NCBI GenBank assembly: GCA_020438185.1
Contig: JAGQVC010000077.1
Span: 1 to 7,275 of the forward strand
Direction of reading: 5' to 3'
From: Bacteroidota bacterium
GTDB lineage: Bacteria; Bacteroidota; Bacteroidia; M30B66
DNA: 7,275 nucleotides
Every line of letters starts with the position of its first letter. Within the stretch, counting starts at the first letter, position 1. The position numbers and the translations under genes were made by a program. Below, one piece after another: positions 6,731 through 7,275 of the stretch. Under the pieces are notes generated by a model. That model did no database searches and was not told where the DNA came from. It saw only the letters and a list, made by a program, of their open reading frames with translations.

Positions 6731-7275
6731 TTAATATGAATAATAATAAAGGACTTCTTCTTTCAGCTCGCCATCTGAGTTAAATTCAGCTTTTCTGGTC
6801 TTCAGTCCAAATTTGTTGTATTCGTATGTGGTTCTCTTTTTCAAATTGCCGTCACAATCAAATTCAAGTTCTTCAATTTTATCTCCGAATCTGTTTCGGG
6901 TGATAATCGTTTTCTCAACCACATTACCGGAGGCATCCAGTTCAAGCTCTTCAATGACTTCATTCTTACTGTAGTTGTAATTGTATCGCTTGTATTTTCC
7001 CTCTTTGTTTTCATCTGTTCTCACATTAGGATATTCGCCCACTTCACCAATCATCAGGTCCTTTATATAGTAAAATGTCTCCTTCCATTCTGTACTGCTG
7101 TCGGGCAGGAAGTGTTCTTCAAGAATAAGGTGGCCTCTTTTATCGTATTGCCTGATTTCTTTCAGGTACCTGTTTTTCTCGCTTCCCTTTTTATAATTCA
7201 CTTTTACTTCTTTCACTTCCCTGATCCCGAGTCTGCGAATGTCCTTATTTGACTGAGAATTTAGGTGAAATCCGG
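6731..7275 (-). CDS. Hypothetical repeat protein, C-terminal part (5' end outside window)
   Basis: The frame stays open to the window edge, so the gene starts upstream. A GTG at 7214-7216 is an internal codon, since in-frame sequence (NKDIRRLGIREVKEV) precedes it. About 181 codons are visible. The protein is highly charged and tyrosine-rich. Its C-terminus consists of two full 26-residue repeats and one of 22 residues, each of the form EELEFD-x-DGN-L-K...-Y-x-Y-N-x-FG. Earlier parts (EIRQYDKRGHLILEEHF) look like more degenerate copies. This pattern resembles YD/RHS-like or MORN/YwqK-like strand repeats, which usually build extended beta structures; I do not recognise the family with certainty. 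No membrane segment is visible. It ends in YYYSY, 120 bases before the CotH start, in the same direction. Whether it belongs with the CotH cluster is unclear. Function unknown. Confidence 0.75.
   Translation of the reverse strand, partial: GFHLNSQSNKDIRRLGIREVKEVKVNYKKGSEKNRYLKEIRQYDKRGHLILEEHFLPDSSTEWKETFYYIKDLMIGEVGEYPNVRTDENKEGKYKRYNYNYSKNEVIEELELDASGNVVEKTIITRNRFGDKIEELEFDCDGNLKKRTTYEYNKFGLKTRKAEFNSDGELKEEVLYYYSY
6734..6955 (-). repeat. Three tandem protein repeats of 26, 26 and 22 residues
   Basis: Reading the minus strand, unit 1 (6955-6878) starts IEELELDASGNVVEK and ends NRFGDK. Unit 2 (6877-6800) starts IEELEFDCDGNLKKR and ends NKFGLK. Unit 3 (6799-6734) starts TRKAEFNSDGELKEE and ends in YYYSY at the stop. 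The register is exact, with the DG/SG turn at position 10 of each unit. The DNA copies have diverged, so this is an old protein repeat and not a recent duplication. Confidence 0.8.

Noticed and set aside
7214..7216. GTG as the start of the repeat protein
   Set aside because: The frame continues open to position 7275 with similar charged composition, so the real start is outside the window.

Overview
The window comes from a Bacteroidota genome, most likely an environmental Bacteroidales or Marinilabiliales type lineage. Three things support this. A large secreted protein ends in a type IX secretion (Por) C-terminal sorting domain. The leucyl-tRNA synthetase carries the long segment before KMSKS that I recognise from Bacteroides-type enzymes. 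No gene start has a clear Shine-Dalgarno sequence, which is usual for this phylum. No RNA genes, insertion sequences or CRISPR arrays were seen.

Layout: positions 1-2003 (+) hold the 3' two thirds of leuS, whose 5' end lies outside the window. All other genes are on the minus strand. In transcription order they are: a partial gene of 26-residue tyrosine/glycine-containing repeats (7275-6731, open at the window edge); a 784-residue secreted CotH-kinase/lamin-tail/T9SS protein (6610-4256); a VTC-domain polyphosphate polymerase (4128-3370); a DUF4956 multi-pass membrane protein (3367-2684); and a DUF2490 outer-membrane beta-barrel-like protein (2687-2004). The last gene meets leuS stop codon to stop codon with no base between them.

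The VTC, DUF4956 and DUF2490 genes are tightly packed (2-base gap, then a 4-base ATGA overlap) and almost certainly form one transcript. The CotH gene lies 127 bases upstream in the same direction with no recognisable promoter between, so it may belong to the same unit. Together they place a predicted cytoplasmic polyphosphate-making enzyme, an inner-membrane protein, an outer-membrane barrel and a cell-surface kinase-like protein in one cluster. This suggests a trans-envelope polyphosphate or phosphorylation system. It is the best candidate in the window for an under-described system, but the joint function is inference.

The second unusual item is at the very start. The leuS editing domain carries a low-complexity, charged/serine-rich in-frame segment whose DNA forms a perfect-length hairpin with a purine-rich tail. 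It looks like a dispersed palindromic repeat that has landed inside an essential gene and stayed in frame.
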